Assembly: GCA_000499405.2 (NCBI GenBank)
Contig: HG738138.1
Span: forward strand, 19,507,753-19,571,752
Reading direction: 5' to 3'
Origin: Onchocerca volvulus
Taxonomy: Eukaryota > Nematoda > Chromadorea > Rhabditida > Onchocercidae
Length of the DNA stretch: 64,000 nucleotides
Shown: positions 39,119 through 50,835 of the stretch, piece by piece
How positions within the stretch are numbered: the first letter of the stretch is position 1
How the letters are laid out: every line of letters starts with the position of its first letter
Translations under genes and position numbers: made by a program
Notes under the pieces: model-generated
The model's database searches: none
What the model saw: the letters and a program-made list of their open reading frames with translations, nothing else
Told to the model about the DNA's origin: nothing

Positions 39119-42100
39119 ATGGATAAATATTTGGATGGCTTACGGAGTATGCGTTTGTATCGCCAGGCTAATACACTGCCTACCATTTCCGGCCAATATC
39201 AGTTCACGTCAGTTCTTTTTAAGTTTTTGAGTAAGACACTTGTGAAGTAATATTAAATTCAGATTTCAAGAAATTGGAAAAAATGTTTTATTTTTATTGA
39301 GTTGACTTATATTTTATATTAGTTAAAATATTAACAAAACTTAGTTGATTTTCGCTTCTTTTATAATTTATATATTAAGGCTGAAAAATGTTGCAAGTTA
39401 TATTATGGAATTAGACGTTGGTGATCGGCGTGGATTCAGTACCTTTACTCTACGCGGAGTCCCTGTGTATGTCAAGTCTTGTTTTTCTTCTTACATTTTA
39501 TGGATTTCTAGTCCATTTTTCATTCTTCGTTGAATAATCTACTAACTTTTAAGTTTCCTCGTCGATGCATTCAATTTCCTTCGTCTTAATGGTCTTGATG
39601 CTAGTGGCATTTTCCGAAAAGAAGGAAATATTAACCGACTGAAATCTTTTTCTGTATGTTACATTTTCTAAATATTAGAAAACTTGCAGATTTTATATAA
39701 GATACTAGTCGCATACCAATAGTCGAAGTAAATTATTCATTTATCACAGAAGAATAGATGTTATTCTTAATTACGTAACTTTTAGATGCAAACATTCTTT
39801 GGTAACGTAGTCTTGCCGGAAGATTGTACCACGCATGATGTTTGTTCACTTATTAAGCGGTTTTTTCGCGAATTAAAGACACCGCTTTTTGCTCAAATGC
39901 AAGCAAAGCTGCTGGATGTAAGTTTGAAGGAAAAATTGATACAAAAGTAATGAATGAGCAAGAAACACTTACCGATGAAAACTTGAAGTTCTTTTCTGCT
40001 CATATCGATAATGTTTATGCATCTTCCAAGTACCTATTAAATGCAGCGAGAAATACCTGACTATTCCATAGAAAATTTTCTAAATTTTTTAGGCTGCATC
40101 AATTTATAATGGAGCCCAACGTATCGACAAACTTTTAGAAGTTGTACGAATGTTGCCTTCGGAACATCTAGCAACACTAGTTTTTCTAATGCGACAACTA
40201 AAATATGTTAGCCTTCGATACTTCCTATTTTGAACAAATAACGAAGTTTTCGGAAATTAAGGAGTGAGATTCTGGAAGGAATTCATTTTTGGAGTTTTCT
40301 GACTAGTACTCAATATTTTTGATAATTTTCAACTTCAAGGATTGCGGGAATTTCTTTATCGTTTTCTCATTTATATTTCATACATAAGTCCGTTCTTCTA
40401 GCCAGTTTTTTAACTTAAGATTAATTGAGTGGAGTTGTAAGAGCGTCAATTTCCATTTTCACTATTTCACTGTTTAACAACAATTTGTTCCATGAAACAA
40501 GAAGATTCTGAATTTATTGTCATTGGAAGATTTCAGTTTGGAGATCGGCATGAGGGTCATCAAATGACAATTGAAAATATTGCACGCGTTTTTGCTCCAT
40601 CACTTTTTCGAGACGATCCACCATTTGCACCTAATAAAAAAAAAAGAGGATCGCAGGCATTTTTTTCTCCTTTGCTTTCTTTCTTGAGTAATCCATATGA
40701 ATACCATTTGAAATATATTATCGCTTGAGATGCTAAGCTTCATTTTATTTCGGTTATGCTAGAATTTTCTTTTTTAGATCGACAAATATACAAAATCAAT
40801 CAATACGCCTCTTCAGGAAGATTTAATCTCGAATGTACGGAATGAAAATGAACTTCGCATTGCAATTATCATTGATCTGATTGATAACGCACATAAAATT
40901 GGTGTGCCGCGTGACTATTACCTTGCATCACGTCGTCCATCTGACGTTTCACAGAAAATTTTTAAAGGAAGATTTATGGGATGCGTCGGGATGCGTAGTG
41001 TGTCTGCCAAGCCATCATCTAGGTTTTGCTTGTTTTTATTTTGATCTTGAAAAAGAATAAAGTATAGTTTTTTAATATAGTTATGTACATTTTAAAACAT
41101 TACAATATATCACATGAACATGTAAATTTTTCGCTTTAATTTAGCATGAAGCTTTATTTCTCAATCAAAAGTTTTTAGGAATGCAGCATCTATTGCACCA
41201 GTAATGCACAAAGCTGAGACCCGGAGAGAAAAGAAGCTGGAAAAACAACCATCAGGAAACTTTATTGAGCAGCACAAGGTTTTTTTTTTTTTTTGAAATA
41301 TTGCACTGGTGAACTATTTCAAGACTACAGCTTGCCATTCATTCCTTTTTTTAAGGCTAAAATATCTCGCGAACGTCGTTCATCATCTACAGTTCGTGAC
41401 TTTTTTTCAAATATTTCGAATAAAGTTCTGCGCCGCGGGTTGTCTCCCGCTGCATCAGGACGTCGGCGTTGTTCAGCAGGCGATTTAATCAATGAAGAAT
41501 CTCTGAGAGAAAATATAAGTAGGTGCAGTTATGTCTTGCCGTTTTTTTCGAGTACGCAGAGGTTACTGTTAAATTCCACATTGAATTCTGATGGATTTAC
41601 AAATGTTTAAGCAATCAAAATTAGCTACATGTAAATTTGCTATTTTTTTCCCATATACTTTTTCCTTTCATCTTACACCAATTTTAGCTAGACTGGATGC
41701 TGAAATACCTAGATTTTATGGCCGTAAATATGCTGATACATGTGATGCCGTTCAACATACTACCAGAATGAAGTTTGAAAATGAAGAATTACTACCGGAA
41801 AATAATGGCTCAAGCATAAAAGGCTATACAATATCACCATCAATTGCCTCTTCTTCTCAAAAGTTATTTTTTAATGTAACTCAGATCTCCCAGATGAATA
41901 ATTCAAAAATTTCGTCATTGCATTTCAGAATAAATGAAAACTAACTTCTCATTTATTCTTCATTTATTTTCTCACTTATTTTTCTTCTCATTTATTCTCA
42001 TTCTCATTTATTCAGCTTTTCATTTATTCTGATAGAATGAATGAGAAGCTTATGCAGAAGATTTTATTGGGACTAATATTCTGTTGTATCGTCCAGAAAA

Positions 42101-45100
42101 GATGATACAGAGCCGATTTCGACAAAAAGTTTAAGACATCGCTCACGCCGAGAATCACCACGCAAATCTAACACAGCAAATTCAAGAAGCAAGACAATGG
42201 AGAAATATAAAGTTATCAAAGAGCTGAAAGAAGCGAATATGATGCCAGCTTCACCTGCTTTTGAACCTGTTGAAATGACGACGTTAGTTAAATGTACCCT
42301 TTTACACATTGCACTGAGCGTACTGGTGAGATACTTGATTGGGTGTATCGTAGAATTGGCTATATACTTGATTGTATGATTAATTTCTAATTTATTTCTA
42401 AAATTTATGATTGCCGCTGGGTTTTTTGATTCAAGCTATGTAGCTGAAACAGAAATGGTTTGAAAGCTGACTCTCTGAGTCTTTATCAAAAAATCATTAA
42501 ATGGCTGCGTTTAATGTACTGTTGCATTACTTCTAAAATTGAACAAAGTGAAAACTACACCATATTGGTGATAAAATAAAGTAATAATAGCATTTAAAAA
42601 GACATCTATTACATTTTTAATATCTTTTTAGAGTGATGATATCTCCATTCTTTTGTCTTCCCCTCCTTTTCCTTCATTCATTTCTTATCCCTCTTCCTGT
42701 TATCTAGTTCTTTCTCCGCCTGCTTATTGGAGAATTCTCTCTTAATTCTATATTCTGAGTCGATATCCGATAAATCGAGTCCCCCAAATTCATGTCTGAG
42801 GAATTCAGTTAACCGGAAAAGTTTCATTTCAAGAAAATTGTCAGAGTTTGTTAATTTTGTTGTCGTTTCAGTAAAAAAATTGGTGAAGCATTTCTGAAAC
42901 ACAAAGATTCAGATGAAAAATTAGCAGTACCAAAGATTAACAAGAGGAATTCTTCCAAAAAACTACTTCAATCAATTAAAGTAAGCTACAGTTTTGAATT
43001 TTGAGTTTGCAAATTACGAAAATTTGCAGATAGAATACCGTGGACATCAAAGATATCATTTTATAGAATTAAATGCTTTTTCTCTTTAGATTGCTGATTC
43101 AAGTCAATCATTCATAGAAGGTTATTCGGCTGATAAAGTCATAGATCGCATTCATCGTCGTCATACCGCACCTGTAAAAGCCAGTACGCTTTTAAAGCGT
43201 AATCAACCAAACAGTGTGACTACTGGTTTGAAAACTCCACAATCTCGCATACAAGGTTTTATTTTTTCTATTTTTCTCCACTTATTCACAGTTCTAGTCA
43301 TTTCTAAATTTTCGCGTTTTAAATCTCTAGATAAATTGTTATTTATCGTGAAATTTAGTTGCAAACATTTTAAGTTTGATGATTTTAAACATTTTAATGT
43401 TCAAGGATTTCAGAAAGACATTCAACAACATTAAGTTTAAAACTGAATGGAATGGATGAAGATTCGATACTAGGTAAGTTTCCGTTTAGTTATGTAATTG
43501 ATAGAATTATTAGCAGTACATTATTTTATGCTGGAATTATGTTAGTTCTAGAAAAGAAAAAACGTCACAGTGGAAGTTTGGGCGGTGATTCAAATGACAA
43601 AATTTCTGCTGACGATGATGAGGATGACACTATACGAAAAATGCAAGCTTTCAGTGCAGAAGCACTTTTAGAACAGGTATTTTATGTCATATTGTTATTG
43701 CCACTGTATGAGAAATCATATTTCCCTTTCATTCTTGTTTTAATAACTGATGTGCATTTTTAGAAATGTGCGGAGTCGAGGCAACGACGAGCCAAACGAC
43801 AGAAAAGGCAAGGAGCGAATGACTCTATACAGACAATATCAATGCAATGTACTGTTGAATCGACTCCACTGACTTCACTTCTGGATGATGTAACAAATGA
43901 AATAAATCGCTTGGAAAGATATCGTGAATTTGGTAGCAAGTTGTTTAGAAATGGGAAAAATGCATTTTTGTTTTCGAATACCACCGAGAAGGATCATGAT
44001 TTGGATTCAGATTCTACCAAAGGTTCTGTATATACTGCAAAAAAAATTTCTCTAGAATTTAAATTTTTGCTCAATTCCATAAGTCTCCATAAAGAATTAG
44101 TTTCTATTCGTCTACCCTTTTAAATATTACGAATCATTATTGGATAGTGCTTTTATTGTCGAAGGATAATCAAAATTGCAAAGTTTGTTTGAAATCCAGC
44201 TTTACTTTACTGTCGGATTCAGTTACTTTTCTGTTTAGTATTAAAAATATATGGAGCATTATTTACAAGTAATATTAGGGATTAATTTGAAACAGAAATA
44301 ATTCTTTACAGAAGATATACCTCCATCATCTCTTCCGTCAGTTCCTCCACCAACAGACAGTTCATTTCTATCTAGAGTTCCTTCTATAATAAAAGAAAAT
44401 CATACGGAGCTGTCATCTTCACCAAATATTCCGAAATATTCACTTTATTCGCCGTCTCGCAACGCCAATGTCCAATCAACTATTGTTAATTCATCGTCTT
44501 CTGCTGTCATAACAGCTTGCAACAAAACATTATGTGTGGAATCACAGAAGCATGCTTCAGAACAACGTGTTGATTCAGGTCATGGGAGTGGGAATGCCGG
44601 TGGAGTAAGTTTTTCATTATAACATATTTTTCTCTGTTTTTAATTTGAAATGTTATTTGAGGAGCTTTAGAAAGTATAAAATTTTTTAAATTCTAACTTA
44701 TTTAAAGCATTATGATTAAGTAAAAGGAAATTTCATATTGTTTTGTTGCTGAAATTTTCGTATATCACATGGAGAAAACTAAATTCTTAAATTAGTTGTA
44801 GAAGTAAAAATTAAAATTCCTGTTTCAAAGTGATGCTTTCGCTAGCAGTTGCAGGAGAATACGACTTTAAGTGATTTATGTCTTATATTTAGAAGTAATA
44901 GGATCTGTAATATGTGAAGAAAAATTTTATTATTGATTATAAGAGATTTTTATACTTAAATATTTATTTTCATTTTTAATGATTTTTTGATCACTTGTGT
45001 CTTTTCTTATGTAATGGCTTTAATTTCTCAATTTTAGAATAGCATAGAGAACAATGTTCGACCAGATGATTTTGGGGAGGATTTCTCAAAGTCTGATGCT

Positions 45101-47474
45101 ATCAAAATACAGCTTTTGAATGCAAGAAATGAAGATGTGAGTCTTCATTTCACACATGCCATGTTTATTTCTGAAGTTTACAATAAATATAGGCTAGACA
45201 TAACAGAAAGTGATAATATAATTCATTAAAAATATTAATAGCAGCCTTTGTTTAATGGAATTTTTCATAAACATATACAGAATTTGAATAATTTCAGGAT
45301 ATATTAGCAGGACCTGCTTATATGCCATCAGGATTGCGGCCAAGTGTTCTATCTATCAAATCAAATAATCGTGGTATGGTGAGGCAACGCGTTAATCATT
45401 TCGCACGATTGGGAACACCAAAAAATATTTCAGAACAGGTATGTTTTTTTTTTTTTTTTGTAAAATTCGAAGTATATATATTTACTTCTCTTTATTCTTT
45501 GTTCGTTTCAAAGTGTTATCTCGGCTTCGTATCCTCTATACTCGAACTAGAGCAGTTTATGTTTTAGGATTCCAAAACGGGACGTCAGTGGCAAGATGCT
45601 AAATATACATCCTCGTCTCTTCAGAAACTTTCTGCTCCTCCCGCTTCACATAGTCTGCAACCAATTGCTTCGCGGGAAATTGTTATGAAACAAGCTAAGA
45701 AATTTGAAAGTAAGATTTTATATATGAATAGACATTGTGCGTATGAGTATGCATCAGCACACTTGATAAAACGTTCACAAAACATATAATGAAATACATT
45801 ACTCACAGAATGTCCGAAATTCATTTCACTATTTGTCTGTCTGACACTCTAATATATATCGTGTTATCGTTAATATGAATTTTTTCATTTCTATTTTGTA
45901 TCTTACATGCCATCTGTCAAGTGTCGTTGGAATGTTCTGTTAAACATTATGTTTTCTGTAATCATGTCCTAATGAGTCATTTTCATTTTTCAAATGTTCC
46001 TTCAAATATTGCTGATAGAACGTTTTATGTCACTAGTGACGATTAACCTAACAGTGCAAGTGTTAAGAATATGTATTCAGAATGCATTACGAACACGATT
46101 GAAATGTGCAAATTTCACTTGTCGCTATTGCAATTTCACTTGTCGCTTTGAATTAATTGATCAAGTTGATTATTTTGCAGTAGGAACGGCATTAAAACAA
46201 ATTTCCCATAACGCATAGAGATTGCAGCATTAGCAGCATCGGTCGGGATGGAAGTATACAAGAATTTTCGTCCCGCAACACGCAACAGAATCGCAAAAAT
46301 CCAAAGACAAAACAATCCGAAGACACCTCGCCGTTTAAGTGGAGAAATGCGAGTTATGCGACGTTCTCAAGTTAGACTTGAAAAATCTCTTGAGAAACTT
46401 GCAGTCAGTCTTAGTAATCGTCGATTATTGGGAAGATCTCCAAGCCAATCTGGCTGCAACAAGTTTCGTTCATTAAGCGCAAACAGTGAATCAGAAAGAC
46501 GACAAAGTGCTGAACAACCGCTTGTTCGAATATCATGTCATGGTGGCTTGGAGTATATAAACCCATCAATAATGTCATGTACTGCGGATCTGAAAATGAT
46601 ACCAGAAACAAAACACGACGTTTGAAATGAGGAGTTGGTTGTGTAGGTCTGCTTTGTTTTTGTTCTGATATCTGTTGTACACAAAGCCTCACTTTTTTTA
46701 ATTTCGTAATGGCTTTAACATTATGCGAACAATCATTTTTAACAATAAACTTAAATCTTTGAATTATTAATTATAAAAATAATATTTTGTTGAGTCTTTA
46801 CTACCTTTACTATATATTCTTCTTTTACAAACAACAGTTCGAGAAATTCTGTTTAATTATATTCTCTGGTTTTAAATTTTTATCTCACACCATTCAAATA
46901 CAATAGATATTCTGATCAGTAATGTCAATTTTTCAGTATTCTTTGATGTGTTTTGGCGTACTATTTGCTAATATTTGTTTGTGTTCTTTTTTTTTTTTGT
47001 TGGTTGAAGGTATTTAATTTCGTCATTTTGTTAATTTCATGAAATAATTAGGACAAGAGTGTTAAAAAAAAAAAAAAAAAAAAAAAGTTATCAAGTAAGC
47101 ATGTATACAAATTTCCATAAATTTGAGGAAATGTGTATATAAATAATGCAAGTTGGAGGTTCTATATAATTTATGTCAAAATATTTTGAAATTTCATTCC
47201 ATTTTGTACTGATGAAATGTAGTTTAAAAATCTTTGCATAAATAATTTATAAATAATTCCAGAACTGACCGAAATAATAGAACAATGCTCGTCACCACAC
47301 AAATCACCTCAACGTCGTAATATTGCCCATTCCTTGTCGATCTCATCATCCATTACTGCACGATCTCCCATTATTTATGTTTCTACAACGAAACCAAGGC
47401 GGCCAAAAAATCCATTCATGAATGATACTCACAGTGCTATGACTAGCGCTAATTTAGTCTCGTCGAAGAAGTAA
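39119..47474 (+). CDS. RhoGAP-domain protein, ARHGAP11-like
   Basis: A Rho-family GTPase activator. The GAP domain spans roughly residues 60-260: FLVDAFNFL, the arginine finger GIFRKEG, the KRFFRELKTPLF helix and IENIARVFAPSLF. Further on, RERRSSSTVRDFFSNISNK resembles the RRQSVGDFVSGALNK motif after the GAP domain in vertebrate ARHGAP11A; the rest is a long basic, serine-rich tail. Exons: 39119-39207, 39380-39466, 39554-39653, 39786-39917, 40093-40206, 40537-40656, 40778-41022, 41179-41278, 41356-41518, 41688-41862, 42097-42282, 42872-42980, 43090-43255, 43414-43473, 43552-43676, 43764-44022, 44312-44604, 45038-45136, 45298-45438, 45568-45709, then 46219-46625 or 47263-47474. About 1,100 residues with the longer end. 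The start could instead be the exon 38307-38453. ARHGAP11A acts in cytokinesis and the cortex; the role here is inferred. Confidence 0.83.
41946..42034. repeat. Degenerate tandem repeat in a RhoGAP intron
   Basis: Variants of TTCTCATTTATTC are repeated about seven times within the intron 41863-42096. It is a simple pyrimidine-rich expansion. Confidence 0.7.
46219..46625 (+). CDS. RhoGAP gene, alternative last exon A
   Basis: Enters in phase 1 and reads KIAALAASVGMEVYKNF then a highly basic tail, stopping at 46623-46625. AATAAA at 46744-46749 fits as its poly(A) signal. A second acceptor nine bases downstream, after GATTGCAG, keeps frame as well. Confidence 0.6.
46744..46749 (+). terminator. 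AATAAA poly(A) signal for last exon A
   Basis: A consensus hexamer 119 bases after the stop of exon A. This is a normal distance for a nematode 3' end. Confidence 0.5.
47066..47087. repeat. Poly-A tract
   Basis: About 22 A in a row between the two alternative last exons of the RhoGAP gene. No retroposed gene is attached to it. Confidence 0.7.
47263..47474 (+). CDS. RhoGAP gene, alternative last exon B
   Basis: Acceptor AATTCCAG ends at 47262. The exon enters in phase 1, so it can follow the exon ending at 45709 directly, giving KLTEIIEQCSSPHKSPQRRN and a basic, serine-rich end with stop at 47472-47474. It could also follow an internal GT in exon A. Same entry phase and similar composition as exon A mark it as an alternative C-terminus. 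Confidence 0.5.
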
Positions 47475-48515
47475 GAGGATGAATCAGACTGAAGTGCCGA
47501 GATACCTGGAGTTGTTTATGTAGCTTTTTTTTCTCGATTGTATTTGAAGGGATCTAAACATATTTAAAGATACTGGTTTTGTTCTATGCTATTTTAAATT
47601 AAACGTTCGTAATTATTACCTTTTATTTAAATTCAAAAGTGTTTTCACTGTGCATTATCAGCGGCTGACTTGTTCAATTTATTTCCCTTTATCTTCGCAA
47701 CTCAAATTATGTACTTACTATACAAGAATATTCGGTACAGGCCTGTTCTCCCAAAATTCCAGTTCCTTGCATTTGGTTGTTCAGGTTGCATATGCATTAG
47801 CGTTGCTTCTGCATCTCTCAATAAATTAATTTTTCCATTGTTATACTGTTCCAAGTTTATTGGCACTTACCTCTCTCACCTGATCACTGCACAACGTACC
47901 AGTTTTTCAAATCTTTTGTTTCATGCTCATTTGTCCCTTCTGTTTCAGCATTTCATTTATCTGTACATAAGATGCCATCTCAATTTTGTTGCACTCTCAT
48001 TTCCAGTAATTTTGCAGTGCTAGAGAATTTCTGGATTGAAATTATTCTCCACTCCAGTTTTGCTTATAAAAAAAAAAAAATTTGCTGCAGAAATACTTTA
48101 AAAAATGGGCGAATATAGTTCTTGAACTCCTTTTTTTTCTCCACACTCTTTTGATCTTATGTAAGGGCCCTTTGCATTTTTCCCGCTTACCAAAGCTGAG
48201 AATACAAAATTTTCTTTACCTAAGTTCTTATGCTTAGTTCAATTTAAAGTAGTTGAAGTTGGGACATTCAGTGGACAAAAATGTTTCTAGAAACTGAATT
48301 CTAATAATTATTTAAAGAAAAACATCAATCGTTAAATGGCTAAATAGACCGCCATTTTCTGACTTAAATAAGAGGATATTCTATTCATCACATCAATTTA
48401 TATTTCCTGTCGTATCAATGTATGATTTCATTTCTTATAACTGTGTGAACTTGATGAGCTTTGTTCCCACTTAATGTTTTATTTCGGAGCATTTAAATGG
48501 AACAATGCTACATAG
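47475..48515. other. Convergent intergenic region
   Basis: Lies between the 3' ends of the RhoGAP gene (+) and the membrane-protein gene (-). The open frame 47670-48023 is rich in leucine, phenylalanine and serine codons as expected of T-rich spacer DNA and shows no splice sites or motif. Confidence 0.5.
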
Positions 48516-50331
48516 TCATGATGTTCGTATAGGTAATGAAGCCATCAGATCAAATGATGTGTTATCCTCTGTTGCTGTTTGCACTAAAAACGGAAGTAAT
48601 TTTTTCGTTTCAGCTTCTTCTATACTTTTTGGGCGTTGCCATGGTTTAATTTTATCTGTTTCTAGTGTGTTTATTAATCGTTTTTGCGCCTGAAAGAAGT
48701 TGAATTTAGCAGCACTTGATTGTGAAGGAAGCGTTTTCAAGCAAATAAAAGATTAGATGCGAAAACAGAAATTCTTCAGAACCAAGCTTTGGAAATTTTT
48801 AGAAATGAAACTGTTTCAGTGCTCCATAATAGAGTAAAACAACATTTAAGACAGGTTCATATTTGAGAGATATGGCCGTATTTCCAAAATTTTCAGAAAT
48901 ATGTGGCTTTAACCTCTAAGATCATGTTAGGACAAAGAAATTTTTGAGACAAAGCAACAGATTCAGTTCCTTCAATATATTGCAAACTGAATAACGAAAT
49001 GTGCACCGTGAAATAATAAGCAGTGTAAACTGATGCCAGATTTATACCGTCAACAGCTCCTTTAAAACGTTTCCAGTACCATCCGACACATCCTAATGAT
49101 ATAGCAGTGCGGTCCTGAAATTCAAAGAAATTTGTATAAAGACAGTAATAAAAAAAATCCAAGCCGTCTTTTATTTCACTATTTTTGCTTAAAGATAATA
49201 GACGACAAACATTTAGCTTATACTATCGGAAATTTATCTATTAAATCCCAGAATAGATAAAAGTTATTATTACGAAATAAAAGTTACTGTTGCAAAAACA
49301 CACGAATTGGCTCAAACTTTCTGGGAAACAATTGTGCAAATGACTACAACAGCACAAATGCATGCCGAAGGAAATACCTTCAATGAATTCAGCAAAAACC
49401 AAGAACTTTGTAAAAGTTTTTGCTAAAATATTCTACAGATGAAAAGGCGTTTATTTTGATGGGAATAGATTAAAATAACTTTGGTTTCACTGGAAATGAA
49501 AAAAAAAAAAAAAAAGTAAATGACTAACCCAAACCATCATTTGCTCACTGCATCTAATCTGATAGCACAGTTCCTTTGCAACTTTTCTATCTAGCGAATA
49601 GTAACTGACATAAGCTAGCGTACTCAATGGCCCAACAACAAAACTTGCCAAAAGGAATCGTCCCTGTAGGTGAAATGAAATATCTGCGAAGGAATTTACT
49701 GGTGATGCCTTATGTCACTACAGATTTTGCAATTTGTTACTCTGTCTAAAAGGCCAATAAATCTAAGCAAAGTCAAAGACAAACCAATTAAGAACGAATC
49801 CAATTCTTTCACAGCGCTTGAAAACAAAAGTTCATTATATCACTTGCTTATCTACAAAGGTTTTTAAATTCGTGTGAAGTCATTTATATATACCTGCAGT
49901 TTTCGACATGTGTTTCTAATTATTTTAGCCGAATTGTTGGTAGTTGTTTCAGGAGTTAAGTTTCTTGAAAGAAACAGCCGATATATTGGATGCACTATAC
50001 AGCCACCTAGAAGAATCGCCCTCCTTAGGTAAGAGAAATGAAATTAAAAATAATGGAATTTGAACACGAAAACTAGGACGGAAAGATTAGGAATATATAA
50101 AACATTTAACAGCTAATCATCGAATTTAAAAACAGTAACAGAATTCCTTAAATCTATTCATTTCAAAAAAACGTTAAATATACCAATAAACGACAAAAAT
50201 TCTGCCGCCTTGAAAGTGCCAAAAATTGTTAGTTCAATGTATGGAGACGGAACTGATGTTAAATTATCCACTGTCAATTCGGAGCGGTGGAATTGCGAAA
50301 AATTGTACCACCATGGCCCCAAACCGAACAT
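48516..50331 (-). CDS. Small multi-pass membrane protein, family unknown
   Basis: Five exons in minus-strand order: 50331-50195, 50023-49894, 49663-49529, 49114-49007 and 48689-48516, about 227 residues. The start MFGLGPWWYNFSQFHRSE has a splice acceptor (GTAATTCAG) 21 bases upstream. Hydrophobic segments include AILLGGCIVHPIYRLFL, GRFLLASFVVGPLSTLAYVS, TAISLGCVGWYW and INLASVYTAYYF, followed by a soluble tail (KPWQRPKSIEEAETKKLL, stop at 48516-48518). The second, third and fourth introns are phase 0 and clean. The first join needs a weak donor (TTTTT|GTCGTT) to keep frame, since the better donor at 50183 does not. Two to four membrane passes and short soluble loops suggest an organellar or ER membrane protein. 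I do not recognise the family. Confidence 0.7.
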
Positions 50332-50835
50332 TTATAGTCATGCACACGATTCCTGAATTACAAAGACATTTCTACGTTAGATTCCTAACATTTGTCCGTC
50401 AAAAAAAAGAATCGTAGCAGAAGTCCTTAATTTTGGGATCCAACCACGTAACTCTCTATTTCGATGAATTTCATAAATCACTATGACTTCTTAAACTAAC
50501 AAAATTCTTAAGGGACAAAGTTCTTGTTCCCTAATTTAATAAAAAAAAAGTTCCTGATTTAAGTAACTGCCGTATAAAAACAATTATTCGCTTCAATATG
50601 TAGGAGGATAGTAGGCAGGCATATATTTTCACATCAAATTTTATCCTGAAAAACTCTACAGAAGATAGTGTTTCAAAAAGTTTAACAATAAACAAGTGAA
50701 TACATTATATGTTTCAATTAAATTTATTGTTAAATCAAAAATTAGATAGAAAACAAAAAAACAACAATTGTCTCAAAACATCAAAATGGAGAAGTATATT
50801 TAAGAAATTTCGGCATTCAGAAACTGTTAAAAAGA
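50332..50835. other. Spacer between BMS1 and the membrane-protein gene
   Basis: On the minus strand it contains AATAAA (50723-50728 on the plus strand), about 110 bases after the BMS1 stop, and a splice acceptor just before the next start codon. This arrangement is what a trans-spliced downstream gene would show, although the spacing is longer than in most C. elegans operons. Confidence 0.45.
50723..50728 (-). terminator. AATAAA poly(A) signal downstream of BMS1
   Basis: A consensus hexamer on the minus strand, about 110 bases past the BMS1 stop codon at 50836-50838. Confidence 0.5.

Noticed and set aside
47670..48023. A 117-codon plus-strand frame between the convergent genes
   Set aside because: Hydrophobic translation of T-rich sequence, no splice sites or homology.
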